Source: Brevundimonas sp.
Lineage (GTDB): Bacteria > Pseudomonadota > Alphaproteobacteria > Caulobacterales > Caulobacteraceae
Direction: 5' to 3'
Assembly (NCBI GenBank): GCA_016742215.1
Contig: JACVCC010000001.1
Span: forward strand, 310,001 to 374,000
DNA length: 64,000 nt
Part shown: one piece after another, positions 17,369 to 24,748 of the stretch
Layout of the letters: the number at the start of each line of letters is the position of its first letter
Position numbering within the stretch: the stretch's first letter is position 1
The notes under the pieces: model-generated
Told to the model about the DNA's origin: nothing
The model's database searches: none
What the model saw: only the letters and a program-made list of their open reading frames with translations
Position numbers and translations under genes: made by a program

Positions 17369-18364
17369 CTACGCAGCGGGCTCCACGGTGGCGCGGGCGA
17401 TCAGCTCGCGAGCCTGTGCAATGCCGGCCTCGGTCGTCAGGGTTCCGGCCTGAATCTCGTCGGCCCAGTCCATCAGCGGTTTGCCGGTGACGGCCCCGCG
17501 GTTGGCTTCTTCCTCGAGATAGATTCCGCCGTTGCGGGTCGCGACCTCGTCCCAGGCGGCGCGGACGCCGGCCCAGTAGTCCTTCGTCGCCGCCCAGTAG
17601 GCGTCGCCGGGGGCGGGGTCGTAGTTGTCGACGTGGCGATAGGTGTTGATCACGTCTTCCTGGACGATGGCCGTGAGCTCGGCCGCGTCACCTTCGGCCG
17701 GGCCCATCTTCATATTGTCCTGGATGTGCACCCAGCCCGCCGGCGTCAGGGCGTGGCGATTGGTGCCAAGGTACCGATCATAGATCGGGTTCCGCACCGC
17801 GTCGCGACGGGCAAGCGGGCGCCAGGTGGCGTTGCTGGTCCATTCGGCGATGCCATGGGTGTAGTCCCAGCGGCCGACGCCGCCGTAGCGCGGGCTGTCG
17901 TCGGTCTGCCAGACGGTCTGCGACCATGCGCCCCGCCGCTGTTCCGGGGACACCGGCGTCAGAGTCCAGTGGTTCGGCCCGGCATAGGTCAGCACGGTTT
18001 CGGGCTGGTAGACCCAGTCCTGACGCCAGTGCTTGATCACCATGTGGTTGCCGGCGTCATCGCTCATGACAAGGATGTGCTGCAGGCTGATGCGCTCGCC
18101 GTCGTCGTAAACGACGCGAACGATCTCATTGCCGGCCGACAGCTTCTCTTCCAGCGGCTCGTAGCCGGCCCGGAAGCTGACGTTCTCGCGCATGTCGAAG
18201 CGCACCCGCATCGTGCCGGCCTGGGCCAGGATCGACTGGCGATCCCGCTCGAACTGGCTGGCGGGCGCCTCCGCCCCGGCCGCAACAGGCGCGGTCTGGG
18301 CGAGAGCCGGGGCGGCCGCAGCGACGGCAGCAAGGATGGAAGTCAGGAGCAGCGCGCGGCGCAT
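17369..18364 (-). CDS. Secreted DUF6607-like protein adjacent to heme TonB receptor
   Basis: 331 residues from the ATG at 18364, giving a clean signal peptide (MRRALLLTSILAAVAAAAPALAQ). The upstream part of the track ORF reads through the end of the receptor gene and is not used. The mature protein is rich in Trp and Tyr (HMVIKHWRQDWVYQPE, GRWDYTHGIAEWTSNATWRP). I associate this pattern with the DUF6607 family, often found next to TonB receptors. It is 47 bases downstream of the receptor on the same strand and probably cotranscribed, then closed by a terminator. Biochemical role unknown; a periplasmic or outer-membrane helper in iron or heme uptake is an inference from context. Confidence 0.65.
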   Translation of the reverse strand: MRRALLLTSILAAVAAAAPALAQTAPVAAGAEAPASQFERDRQSILAQAGTMRVRFDMRENVSFRAGYEPLEEKLSAGNEIVRVVYDDGERISLQHILVMSDDAGNHMVIKHWRQDWVYQPETVLTYAGPNHWTLTPVSPEQRRGAWSQTVWQTDDSPRYGGVGRWDYTHGIAEWTSNATWRPLARRDAVRNPIYDRYLGTNRHALTPAGWVHIQDNMKMGPAEGDAAELTAIVQEDVINTYRHVDNYDPAPGDAYWAATKDYWAGVRAAWDEVATRNGGIYLEEEANRGAVTGKPLMDWADEIQAGTLTTEAGIAQARELIARATVEPAA

Positions 18365-18411
18365 GTTCGGACCCTTCGATTGAGAATTAGTCGCGTTATC
18401 GGACTTGCGGC

Positions 18412-20712
18412 TCAGTACCGCAAGGCCAGCGAGACGCCGAAGTTGCGGCCCGGCTGGGTATAGGCGTCCAGCACGGCCGAGGTGCCCGACACGCCGCGCA
18501 CGTCGCTCCACCAGCTGTATTTCTCGTCGAACACGTTGAAGACGCCTGCACGGGCTGTGACCTGCTCGTTGACGTTCCAGTAGGCGGTCAGATCCAGCAG
18601 GGCGAAGTCGTCACCGACGGCGCAGAACACGGCCGGGTTGGTGGCGCTGTAGCAGCCGAGGCCGTCGGTATCCTCGCGATCCTTGGCCTGGGACCAGGTC
18701 GCGATCGCCTGACCGCCGAAACGCCCCGCCGGATCGTCGTAGCCGAGGCCGAACACCACTTTGATCGGGTCGATCGACGGCAGTTGGCGAGTCACACCGG
18801 CGCTGGTCGTCTCGCCATCGGCATAGGCGAAGGCGAAGCGGGCGTTGACCCCGTATTCCCACCAGGCGTTGGCCTTGGCCTCGACACCCGAGATCTCGAC
18901 GCCTGTGAAGTTCACCCACTGATAGACCATCGGATCGGCGGGAGTTCCGGCCCCCGACACCACTTGCTGGCTGATGAAATCCTCATATTCGGACTGGAAG
19001 ACCACGGCCTGAGCCGACAACTCGCCGCCGAACAGCGGCACATTGCGGACGCGCGCGCCCAGCTCGATGCTCTGGCTGGTTTCCGGACGGAGGTTCGGGT
19101 TCGGCACCGAGGTGTAGCCGAAGGCCAGGTTGGCGAAATAGTTGTTCACCTGGCTGGGCGTCGGCGCCTTGAACCCTTCGCCCCAGTTGCCGAACAGGCC
19201 GAAGGTGTTGGTGGCCCACCACACCACACCAAGCTTTGGCGAGAAGTGATCGTCCGACTGGTCGGCGGTAGCGCCCGGATACAGCGGATCGTTGGCGGCG
19301 GTCAGCTCGTAGCTGTCCCAGCGCACGGCCGGGATGATGCGCAGGTCGCCGTTCAGCAGGCTGATCTCGTCCTGCACGAACACGCCGGCCAGGGTGAAGT
19401 CGGTTTTCGGGAAGGCGCTGGTCGGGAAGGTTTCGCCGGCCGGGGGCAGGGTGCCAGAGCGCACGCCTTCCTGGGTCATCTCCGACCAGTCGGCGCCGAC
19501 GGTCAGACGGTGTGCGCCCCATAGGGTGGTGGCGTCCGCCGAGAAGCCGAGAACCTCATTGTCGAAGGTGTTGTCGCGGGTCCGGTCGGTCCCGACACGA
19601 TCTTCCAGCGTGAACTGGCGCGTGGTGGCGTCCTGCCGGTAGGCCGTGATCTGCGCGCTCTCCAGGCCGAAGACGTCCTTCAGGCGGTAGGACAGCTGGA
19701 GCGCCTCGCGCTCGGTGGCGTCGTGGGCGGTCAGGTTCAGCACGGCGGTGGCGGACGTCGGCGGGGCCGAGACGGGACGGATCGCACGGCCGCTCAGGAT
19801 CCGGGCGTCCATCTCGCTTTCGTAGCGGTCATAGGTCAGGCGCAGGCTCTGCCCCGGCGCGAAGTCCCAGACGCCTTTGGCCAGCAAGCCGTTCGACGAG
19901 ATGTCCATCGGATTGGCGATGGTGCGGAGGCTGTAGTTGTAGCCCGGCACAGTCGTCGCGCCCGCCGGAATCTGCACGGTCTCCTCGCCGGTGACCGTCC
20001 CCTGGGTCTCGGTCTCCGAACTGTCCCGGCCGGTCCACGCCAGCATGCCCGAGAAGGCGCCGCTGCGGCCGGCGATCACGCCCGACTTGGTCAGCCCCTC
20101 GTCCGAGGAGTTGTAGCCGACGCGAGCGCGGGCACCGAAGCTCTCGCCCGGACGCAGCAGGTCGGCCGGATCACGGGTGGTGAAGGCCACGGCGCCGGCG
20201 ACGCCGTCCGAGCCGTAGAGGGCCGAGGCCGGACCGCGCAGGATCTCGACCGAGCGCATCAGGTCGAGGTCGGCATAGCCGCCGCGGCCGACGCTCTGGG
20301 CGCCGAAGACGAAGCCGTCCGGAACGCGGACGCCGTCGACGACCATCAGCACGCGATCGCCGCCGAGGCCGCGGATGGTGAAGCCCTCGTTCCCCGCGCG
20401 CCCGGCGGTGCCCAGGGCGGCGCCGAAGCGCTGGGGCTGGCTGACGACGCTGACGCCCGGCTCGAAGCGGATCAGGTCCTTGATGTCCGTAGCCAGCTCG
20501 GCCTCGATCTGCTCCGCCGTGATCACCGTGACGGTGGCGGGAGCCTCATCGGTCCGCGTCTCGGTGCGGGTCGCCAGCACGCTGACGGGGGCCAGTTGGC
20601 TCGGGTCATCATTGGCGACGGCCGCGGAAGCGACGACGGTTTGGGCGATCGCGGCCGGAGCGGCGGCGACGGTCAGGGCGGCTAGCCCTGCGGAGAGGAG
20701 GAGAGTGCGCAT
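18412..20712 (-). CDS. TonB-dependent heme/hemoglobin-type outer-membrane receptor
   Basis: 766 residues from the ATG at 20712; the track's extra first residue is a TTG. A signal peptide is followed by a plug domain (VSVLATRTETRTDEAP, FTIRGLGGDRVLMVVDGVRV, VEILRGPASALYGSDGVAGAV) and a long barrel ending in aromatic-terminated LALRY. The segment FKAPTPSQ followed by PNPNLRPETS corresponds to the FRAP and NPNL boxes of heme and hemoglobin receptors, which supports the substrate class. Two TGCGA-N5-TCGCA palindromes sit in its promoter, implying iron control. It is likely the first gene of a two-gene operon with the DUF6607-like gene. Confidence 0.88.
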   Translation of the reverse strand: MRTLLLSAGLAALTVAAAPAAIAQTVVASAAVANDDPSQLAPVSVLATRTETRTDEAPATVTVITAEQIEAELATDIKDLIRFEPGVSVVSQPQRFGAALGTAGRAGNEGFTIRGLGGDRVLMVVDGVRVPDGFVFGAQSVGRGGYADLDLMRSVEILRGPASALYGSDGVAGAVAFTTRDPADLLRPGESFGARARVGYNSSDEGLTKSGVIAGRSGAFSGMLAWTGRDSSETETQGTVTGEETVQIPAGATTVPGYNYSLRTIANPMDISSNGLLAKGVWDFAPGQSLRLTYDRYESEMDARILSGRAIRPVSAPPTSATAVLNLTAHDATEREALQLSYRLKDVFGLESAQITAYRQDATTRQFTLEDRVGTDRTRDNTFDNEVLGFSADATTLWGAHRLTVGADWSEMTQEGVRSGTLPPAGETFPTSAFPKTDFTLAGVFVQDEISLLNGDLRIIPAVRWDSYELTAANDPLYPGATADQSDDHFSPKLGVVWWATNTFGLFGNWGEGFKAPTPSQVNNYFANLAFGYTSVPNPNLRPETSQSIELGARVRNVPLFGGELSAQAVVFQSEYEDFISQQVVSGAGTPADPMVYQWVNFTGVEISGVEAKANAWWEYGVNARFAFAYADGETTSAGVTRQLPSIDPIKVVFGLGYDDPAGRFGGQAIATWSQAKDREDTDGLGCYSATNPAVFCAVGDDFALLDLTAYWNVNEQVTARAGVFNVFDEKYSWWSDVRGVSGTSAVLDAYTQPGRNFGVSLALRY

Positions 20713-20748
20713 CAAAGGCCCCGCTTGAATGAAGTGGGGCGCAATTAG

Positions 20749-20763
20749 TGCGAACAGTTCGCA
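20749..20763. promoter_or_regulatory. Fur-like palindrome TGCGAACAGTTCGCA (proximal)
   Basis: A perfect 6-3-6 inverted repeat lies 37 bases upstream of the receptor start, where an operator would block a promoter. It matches the TGCGA-N5-TCGCA pattern of the petA upstream palindrome. Confidence 0.65.
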
Positions 20764-20799
20764 GAATCAATCGCAACAACCGGCTTGGGGCGATTTTGT

Positions 20800-20814
20800 T
20801 GCGATTCAATCGCA
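20800..20814. promoter_or_regulatory. Second palindrome TGCGATTCAATCGCA (distal)
   Basis: A perfect 7-1-7 palindrome centred 51 bp upstream of the proximal one, about five helical turns away. Its left half is also the right arm of an 11-bp inverted repeat (aatcgcaacaa / ttgttgcgatt, 20769-20779 and 20796-20806). Probably bound by the same regulator, cooperatively; this is inferred from geometry. Confidence 0.55.
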
Positions 20815-20821
20815 GATATCG

Positions 20822-21259
20822 TCAGCCGAACGGAGGCGCCGTCAGCCCCGGGCGTTCGTTGTCCCAGATCATGTGCAGGATCGACCACAGGCCGTCGGGG
20901 CCCCTGGCCAGCTGGATCGAGTTGATTCCCCGACGCTCGGGCTCGACGTCCGCCGGGTCGTTGCGCGCCTCGTACAGGCTCCAGACGTGGGCCATGTTGC
21001 CGAACACATCGATCCGCCGCGCGATCTCGACCTCGAAGAAGCCGGTCGTGTCGAAGAAGGGCGTGACGTTGGCCTGATACTCCTCGCGCCCCAACACGAT
21101 CATGGTCGGCCGGCCGTCGGGGTCCAGCCCTCTGCGGGCCTGACGGCTGTCCGGATGGAAGAACTCGCGCTGGGTGTCCCAGTCGCGCGGGCCGGCCGGA
21201 CCAGAGATGCAGGCGTACATGGCGTCCACGACGGCGCCGATGTCGCTGCGGTCGACCAT
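20822..21259 (-). CDS. NTF2/SnoaL-like fold protein
   Basis: 145 residues, no signal peptide. An alpha+beta cone-fold pattern is apparent: an N-terminal helix (DIGAVVDAMYACIS), WDTQREFFHPDSR, then strands with FEVEIARRIDVFGNMAHVWSLYEAR and a terminal strand with WSILHMIWDNER. These proteins are enzymes (isomerases, dehydratases) or binding proteins, and the active residues here cannot be assigned. Its ATG overlaps the stop of the upstream KAS III-like gene, so the pair is translated together. Confidence 0.75.
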   Translation of the reverse strand: MVDRSDIGAVVDAMYACISGPAGPRDWDTQREFFHPDSRQARRGLDPDGRPTMIVLGREEYQANVTPFFDTTGFFEVEIARRIDVFGNMAHVWSLYEARNDPADVEPERRGINSIQLARGPDGLWSILHMIWDNERPGLTAPPFG

Positions 21260-22380
21260 CAGGCGCGCTTGCGCACGAAGACGGTGCCGGCCGAATAGCC
21301 CGCCCCGAAGCTGCAGATCAGGCCGGTGTCGCCAGCCTCGAAGCCATCGTTGTGCAGGTGGAAGGCGATGATCGATCCGGCGGACGAGGTGTTGGCGTAC
21401 TCGTCCAGGATGATGACGTTCTCGTGCGGCTCAGGCTCGCGGCCCAGCACCTTGCGGCCGATGAACTGGTTCATGTTGATGTTCGCTTGGTGCAGCCACA
21501 TCCGCTTCAGGCCGGTCGGATCGAGGCCCAGCTCGCCCGCGTGGTCCACGATCATGTCCGAGACCATCGGCACGACATCCTTGAACACCTTGCGGCCCTG
21601 CTGGACGAACAGCTTGTCCGGCGCGCCGATTCCCTCCGGCGCGGCGTTGTTCAGGAAGCCGAAATTGTTGCGGATGTTGTTCGAGAAGCTGGTCTTCAGT
21701 CGGGTCCCGAGGATTTCCCAGCCGCCGGACGCCGCCTGATCCTCGGCCTCGACGATCACTGCGGTCGCCACGTCGCCGAAGATGAAGTGGCTGTCGCGGT
21801 CCTTGAAGTTGAGGTGGGCCGAGCAGACCTCGGGGTTCACCATCAACACCGCCTTGACCGAGCCCGAGCCGATGAAGTCCGCGGCGGTCTTCAGGCCGAA
21901 GGTGGCCGAAGAGCACGCCACGTTCATGTCGAAGGCGAAGCCCTCGATGCCCAGCGCCTGCTGGATCTCGATGGCCATGGCCGGATAGGCGCGCTGCATG
22001 TTCGAGGCGGCGCACAGGACCGCGCCGATTTCACTGGCCGGCTTGCCCCAGGCGGCGATGGCCTGTTGTGCGGCCTTCACCGCCATCTCGGCCAGCACCG
22101 ACAACTCTTCGTTGGAGCGCTCGGGAATGTTCGGCGCCATCCGCTCGGGATCCAGCACGCCGGCCTTGTCCAGCACGAAGCGTGACTTGATGCCGGACGC
22201 CTTCTCGATGAACTCGACCGACGATGGCGTCAGCGCCTCCACCTCGCCTTCGGCGATCTCGGCGCTGTGGCGTTCGTTGAAGCGGTCGGCGTATGCGTTG
22301 TAGGCAGCGACCAGTTCCTCGTTCGAGATGGACTGGTCCGGGGTGAACAACCCCGTGGCGGCGATGACGGCTTTGGTCAC
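21259..22380 (-). CDS. Beta-ketoacyl-ACP synthase III-like condensing enzyme
   Basis: 373 residues with a thiolase fold. The complete condensing triad of the FabH type is visible: Cys156 in NVACSSATFG, His297 in WLHQANINMN, and Asn330 in DEYANTSSAGS. It is longer than housekeeping FabH (about 320), with an N-terminal extension carrying NERHSAEIAEG and PSSVEFIEKASGIKSRF. That suggests a non-canonical family member (alternative acyl starter or OleA-like chemistry) rather than the essential FabH. It is cotranslated with the NTF2-like gene. Substrates are unknown. Confidence 0.85.
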   Translation of the reverse strand: MTKAVIAATGLFTPDQSISNEELVAAYNAYADRFNERHSAEIAEGEVEALTPSSVEFIEKASGIKSRFVLDKAGVLDPERMAPNIPERSNEELSVLAEMAVKAAQQAIAAWGKPASEIGAVLCAASNMQRAYPAMAIEIQQALGIEGFAFDMNVACSSATFGLKTAADFIGSGSVKAVLMVNPEVCSAHLNFKDRDSHFIFGDVATAVIVEAEDQAASGGWEILGTRLKTSFSNNIRNNFGFLNNAAPEGIGAPDKLFVQQGRKVFKDVVPMVSDMIVDHAGELGLDPTGLKRMWLHQANINMNQFIGRKVLGREPEPHENVIILDEYANTSSAGSIIAFHLHNDGFEAGDTGLICSFGAGYSAGTVFVRKRA

Positions 22381-22446
22381 TCGATGCGTTCCCTGCGGCG
22401 CCGCGACAGGGCGTCCGTTCTTATTCAGAACGCATAGATAGGCCCG

Positions 22447-23271
22447 TCAGGCGCGCGGGTCGAGACGCGCGAGAAGTCGCTCGGCCGCGGCCAGATGCAA
22501 CCGCTCCACCATTTGCCCGTCGACCCGGATGGCCCCCTTGCCGTTGGCCTCCGGCGTCGCGAAGGCGGCGACGATGGCGCGGGCTTTTGCGACCTCGTCC
22601 TCCGACGGCGAGAAGGCGGCGTTGGCCCCCTCGATCTGGCTCGGGTGGATCAGGCTCTTGCCGTCGAAACCGTACAGTCGGCCCTGCGCGCACTCCGCCG
22701 CAAAGCCCTCCGCGTCCGTGAACCGGTTGAACACGCCGTCGATCGCCAGCAGGCCATAGGCCCGGGCCGTCGCCACCATGTTCGCCATCCACGGCTTGAA
22801 CGGCGCCCGGTCCGGCGAAGGCCCGGTGCCCAGTGCGGCCGCCAGATCGTTGACGCCCAGCATCAGCGCCTCGACGCGCGGCATGGCGGCGATATCCTTC
22901 ATGTGCAGCAGGCCCCTGGGGGTCTCGATCATCGCCCAGAGCCGGGTGGTGTCCGGAAGGTTTTCCAGAACGACCCGCGCGTCTCCGGCGTCATTGACCT
23001 TGGGCGCGACGACGAACCCGACGTTTGCCTGGGCCATGGCGTCGACGTCGTCCCCACCCCATTCGCTGTCCAGACCGTTGATCCGCACGCCGATGCGCGG
23101 GCCGAAGCCGCCGGCTTGGATCGCCTCAACGGCGGCGGCGCGCGCCTCGACCTTGGCCTCCGGCGCTACGGCGTCCTCGAGATCCAGCACAACCGCGTCG
23201 CAAGGCAGGGTCAGCGCCTTTTCGATGGCCCGGGCGTTGCTGGCGGGGAGGTACAGGACCGAGCGGGCCAT
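22447..23271 (-). CDS. HpcH/HpaI aldolase / citrate lyase beta-like (CitE-like) protein
   Basis: 274 residues from MARSVLYLPASNARAIEKAL, whose ATG overlaps the SDR stop (TGATG on the minus strand). The family cleaves or hydrolyses CoA esters such as malyl-CoA or citramalyl-CoA. Visible conserved elements are DAVVLDLEDAV near residue 25, the metal-binding Glu in AMIETPRGLLHM, and LMLGVNDLAAALG. The C-terminal KSLIHPSQIEGANAAF is the CitE-type signature. Candidate roles are malyl-CoA or methylmalyl-CoA lyase; the true substrate cannot be read from sequence. Confidence 0.9.
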   Translation of the reverse strand: MARSVLYLPASNARAIEKALTLPCDAVVLDLEDAVAPEAKVEARAAAVEAIQAGGFGPRIGVRINGLDSEWGGDDVDAMAQANVGFVVAPKVNDAGDARVVLENLPDTTRLWAMIETPRGLLHMKDIAAMPRVEALMLGVNDLAAALGTGPSPDRAPFKPWMANMVATARAYGLLAIDGVFNRFTDAEGFAAECAQGRLYGFDGKSLIHPSQIEGANAAFSPSEDEVAKARAIVAAFATPEANGKGAIRVDGQMVERLHLAAAERLLARLDPRA

Positions 23272-23948
23272 CAGACCTTGCCCGTGACCGGGATCAGCGC
23301 GCCCGTGATCGCCCGGCTGTCCGGCGAGGCGAGGAACAGCATGACCCGCGCCAGATCGGCCGGGGCCACCCACTTCGCCGGATCGGCGTCGGGCATGTCC
23401 TTGCGGTTCTGCTCGGTGTCGAGGATCGAGGGCAGGACGGCGTTGACCGTCACCGACGTCGACTTCAGTTCCTCGGCGAGGCTTTCGGTCAGGCGGTGCA
23501 CGCCCGACTTCGACGCCGCATAGGCGCCCATGCCTGCGGCGCTCTTCAGCGCGGCGTTGGCGCCGACGTTGACGATCCGGCCTTCGCCCGAAGTCTTCAG
23601 ATGGGGCAGGGCGGCACGGCTGGCGTTCAGGGTGGTGGTGACGTTCAGCGCGAACATCCTGCCCCAGGCCGGATCGGCGTCGTCGGTGGTCTGCCAGACG
23701 AAGCCGCCGGCGATGTTCAACAGCGCATCCAGGCGTCCGAAGCGGGCGACGACCGCCTCGATCGCCTTCGACGCGGATGCCGGGTCGGTCAGGTCGACGC
23801 CGCCGAGCTCCAGCACGCCCTCGGGCGCGCTCTGCCCCGACGCATGGTCGATGACAGCCACCTTCAGGCCATCGGCCAGCGCCGCTGCAACGACCGCGCT
23901 TCCGAGCACGCCGTGCCCGCCCGTGATTGCGATGACCCGTTCCGACAT
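23271..23948 (-). CDS. Short-chain dehydrogenase/reductase
   Basis: 225 residues. The Rossmann glycine motif is at the start (ITGGHGVLGSAV), the central NIAGG motif is present, and the catalytic Tyr-x3-Lys is in YAASKSG. The Ser preceding it is not clear-cut, since the expected strand reads RIVNVGANAA. It may reduce or oxidise a 3-oxoacyl or hydroxyacyl substrate. It precedes and overlaps the CitE-like gene, so the two enzymes probably serve one small pathway. The C-terminus is VTGKV. Confidence 0.88.
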   Translation of the reverse strand: MSERVIAITGGHGVLGSAVVAAALADGLKVAVIDHASGQSAPEGVLELGGVDLTDPASASKAIEAVVARFGRLDALLNIAGGFVWQTTDDADPAWGRMFALNVTTTLNASRAALPHLKTSGEGRIVNVGANAALKSAAGMGAYAASKSGVHRLTESLAEELKSTSVTVNAVLPSILDTEQNRKDMPDADPAKWVAPADLARVMLFLASPDSRAITGALIPVTGKV

Positions 23949-23984
23949 GCCGTCCTCCTGTTCGCCGGACGGCTTAGCAGATGA

Positions 23985-24479
23985 TCAGGCCGCGAACACC
24001 TTGCCCAGCAGCCGTTCCAGCGCGCCGGCGTCCACGGCGTCGAAGGCGGCCTTCTCGGTGGCGTCGATGTCGAAAACGGCGATCAGGGCGCCCGAGGCGT
24101 CCACGACCGGCACGACAATCTCGCTGGCCGAGCGCGGGTCGCAGGCGATGTGGCCGGGGAAGGCGTGTACGTCCTCGACGATCTGGGTCTGGCGGGTCGC
24201 CGCCGCCGTCCCGCAGACGCCGCGGCCGAACGCGATCCGCAGACAGCCGAGAGTGCCCTGATAGGGGCCGACCACCAGTTCGTCGGTCCTCGAATCATCG
24301 ACCACGTAGAAACCGGTCCAGAAGAAGACAGGGAAGGCGTCCGCCAGCATCGAGGACACCGTCGCCATCTTCGCGATCCGGTTCGGTTCGCCGTCCAGGA
24401 CCGCCAGGATTTCCTGCTCGACCTCGTCATAGCGGGCGGCCTTGTCGGCGGGGCGGTCGTCACGTGCGACGTAGGACAT
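23985..24479 (-). CDS. msrC: Free methionine-(R)-sulfoxide reductase (GAF domain)
   Basis: 164 residues from MSYVARDD; the longer track ORF begins in the intergenic region. It is a single GAF domain. The three redox cysteines of fRMsr are all present in the expected order: GCLRIAF, GRGVCGTAA and HIACDPRS. Flanking family blocks are FFWTGFYVVDD and VPVVDASGALIAVFDIDA. The enzyme reduces free L-methionine-R-sulfoxide with thioredoxin and acts in oxidative-stress repair. It is the first gene of the minus-strand group and divergent from the Sel1 lipoprotein gene. Confidence 0.9.
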   Translation of the reverse strand: MSYVARDDRPADKAARYDEVEQEILAVLDGEPNRIAKMATVSSMLADAFPVFFWTGFYVVDDSRTDELVVGPYQGTLGCLRIAFGRGVCGTAAATRQTQIVEDVHAFPGHIACDPRSASEIVVPVVDASGALIAVFDIDATEKAAFDAVDAGALERLLGKVFAA

Positions 24480-24645
24480 TCGGCGGCTCCGGATCAGGGT
24501 TGATCGCATATAGGCGCGCCTTCGCCCGGGGGCGAGGGGGTGACTGACTCGCCTTTCAGGCGAAAAGCAGGTCGTTGAATTCGGTGGAAAACTGCCGATT
24601 CGCCACAAAAGGGCCGTTGTGCGGCAACGCTTTGTCGCGAAACGG

Positions 24646-24704
24646 CGTTAACCTTGACAGGACCTTAACTGGAACGGACTGTCCGGGTCGCGCAAAGGTT
24701 AACG
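24646..24704. promoter_or_regulatory. Inverted repeat CGTTAACCTT ... AAGGTTAACG upstream of the envelope pair
   Basis: Two perfect complementary 10-mers (24646-24655 and 24695-24704), centres 49 bp apart, each containing GTTAAC. They bracket a TTGACA hexamer (24654-24659) and a further TTAAC. This lies 45-103 bases upstream of the Sel1 lipoprotein start. It looks like a promoter with a dyad operator. The TTAACC half-sites resemble CtrA half-sites, but the CtrA spacing (TTAA-N7-TTAA) is not met. Confidence 0.5.
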
Positions 24705-24748
24705 GGCTGGGGCGCCGGACGCCCGTTCAGGGCGTGGTGAGGGGATCG

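Noticed and set aside
24646-24668. CtrA full site in front of the Sel1 lipoprotein gene
   Set aside because: The TTAA elements are 13 bases apart rather than 7, so only half-site similarity is reported.
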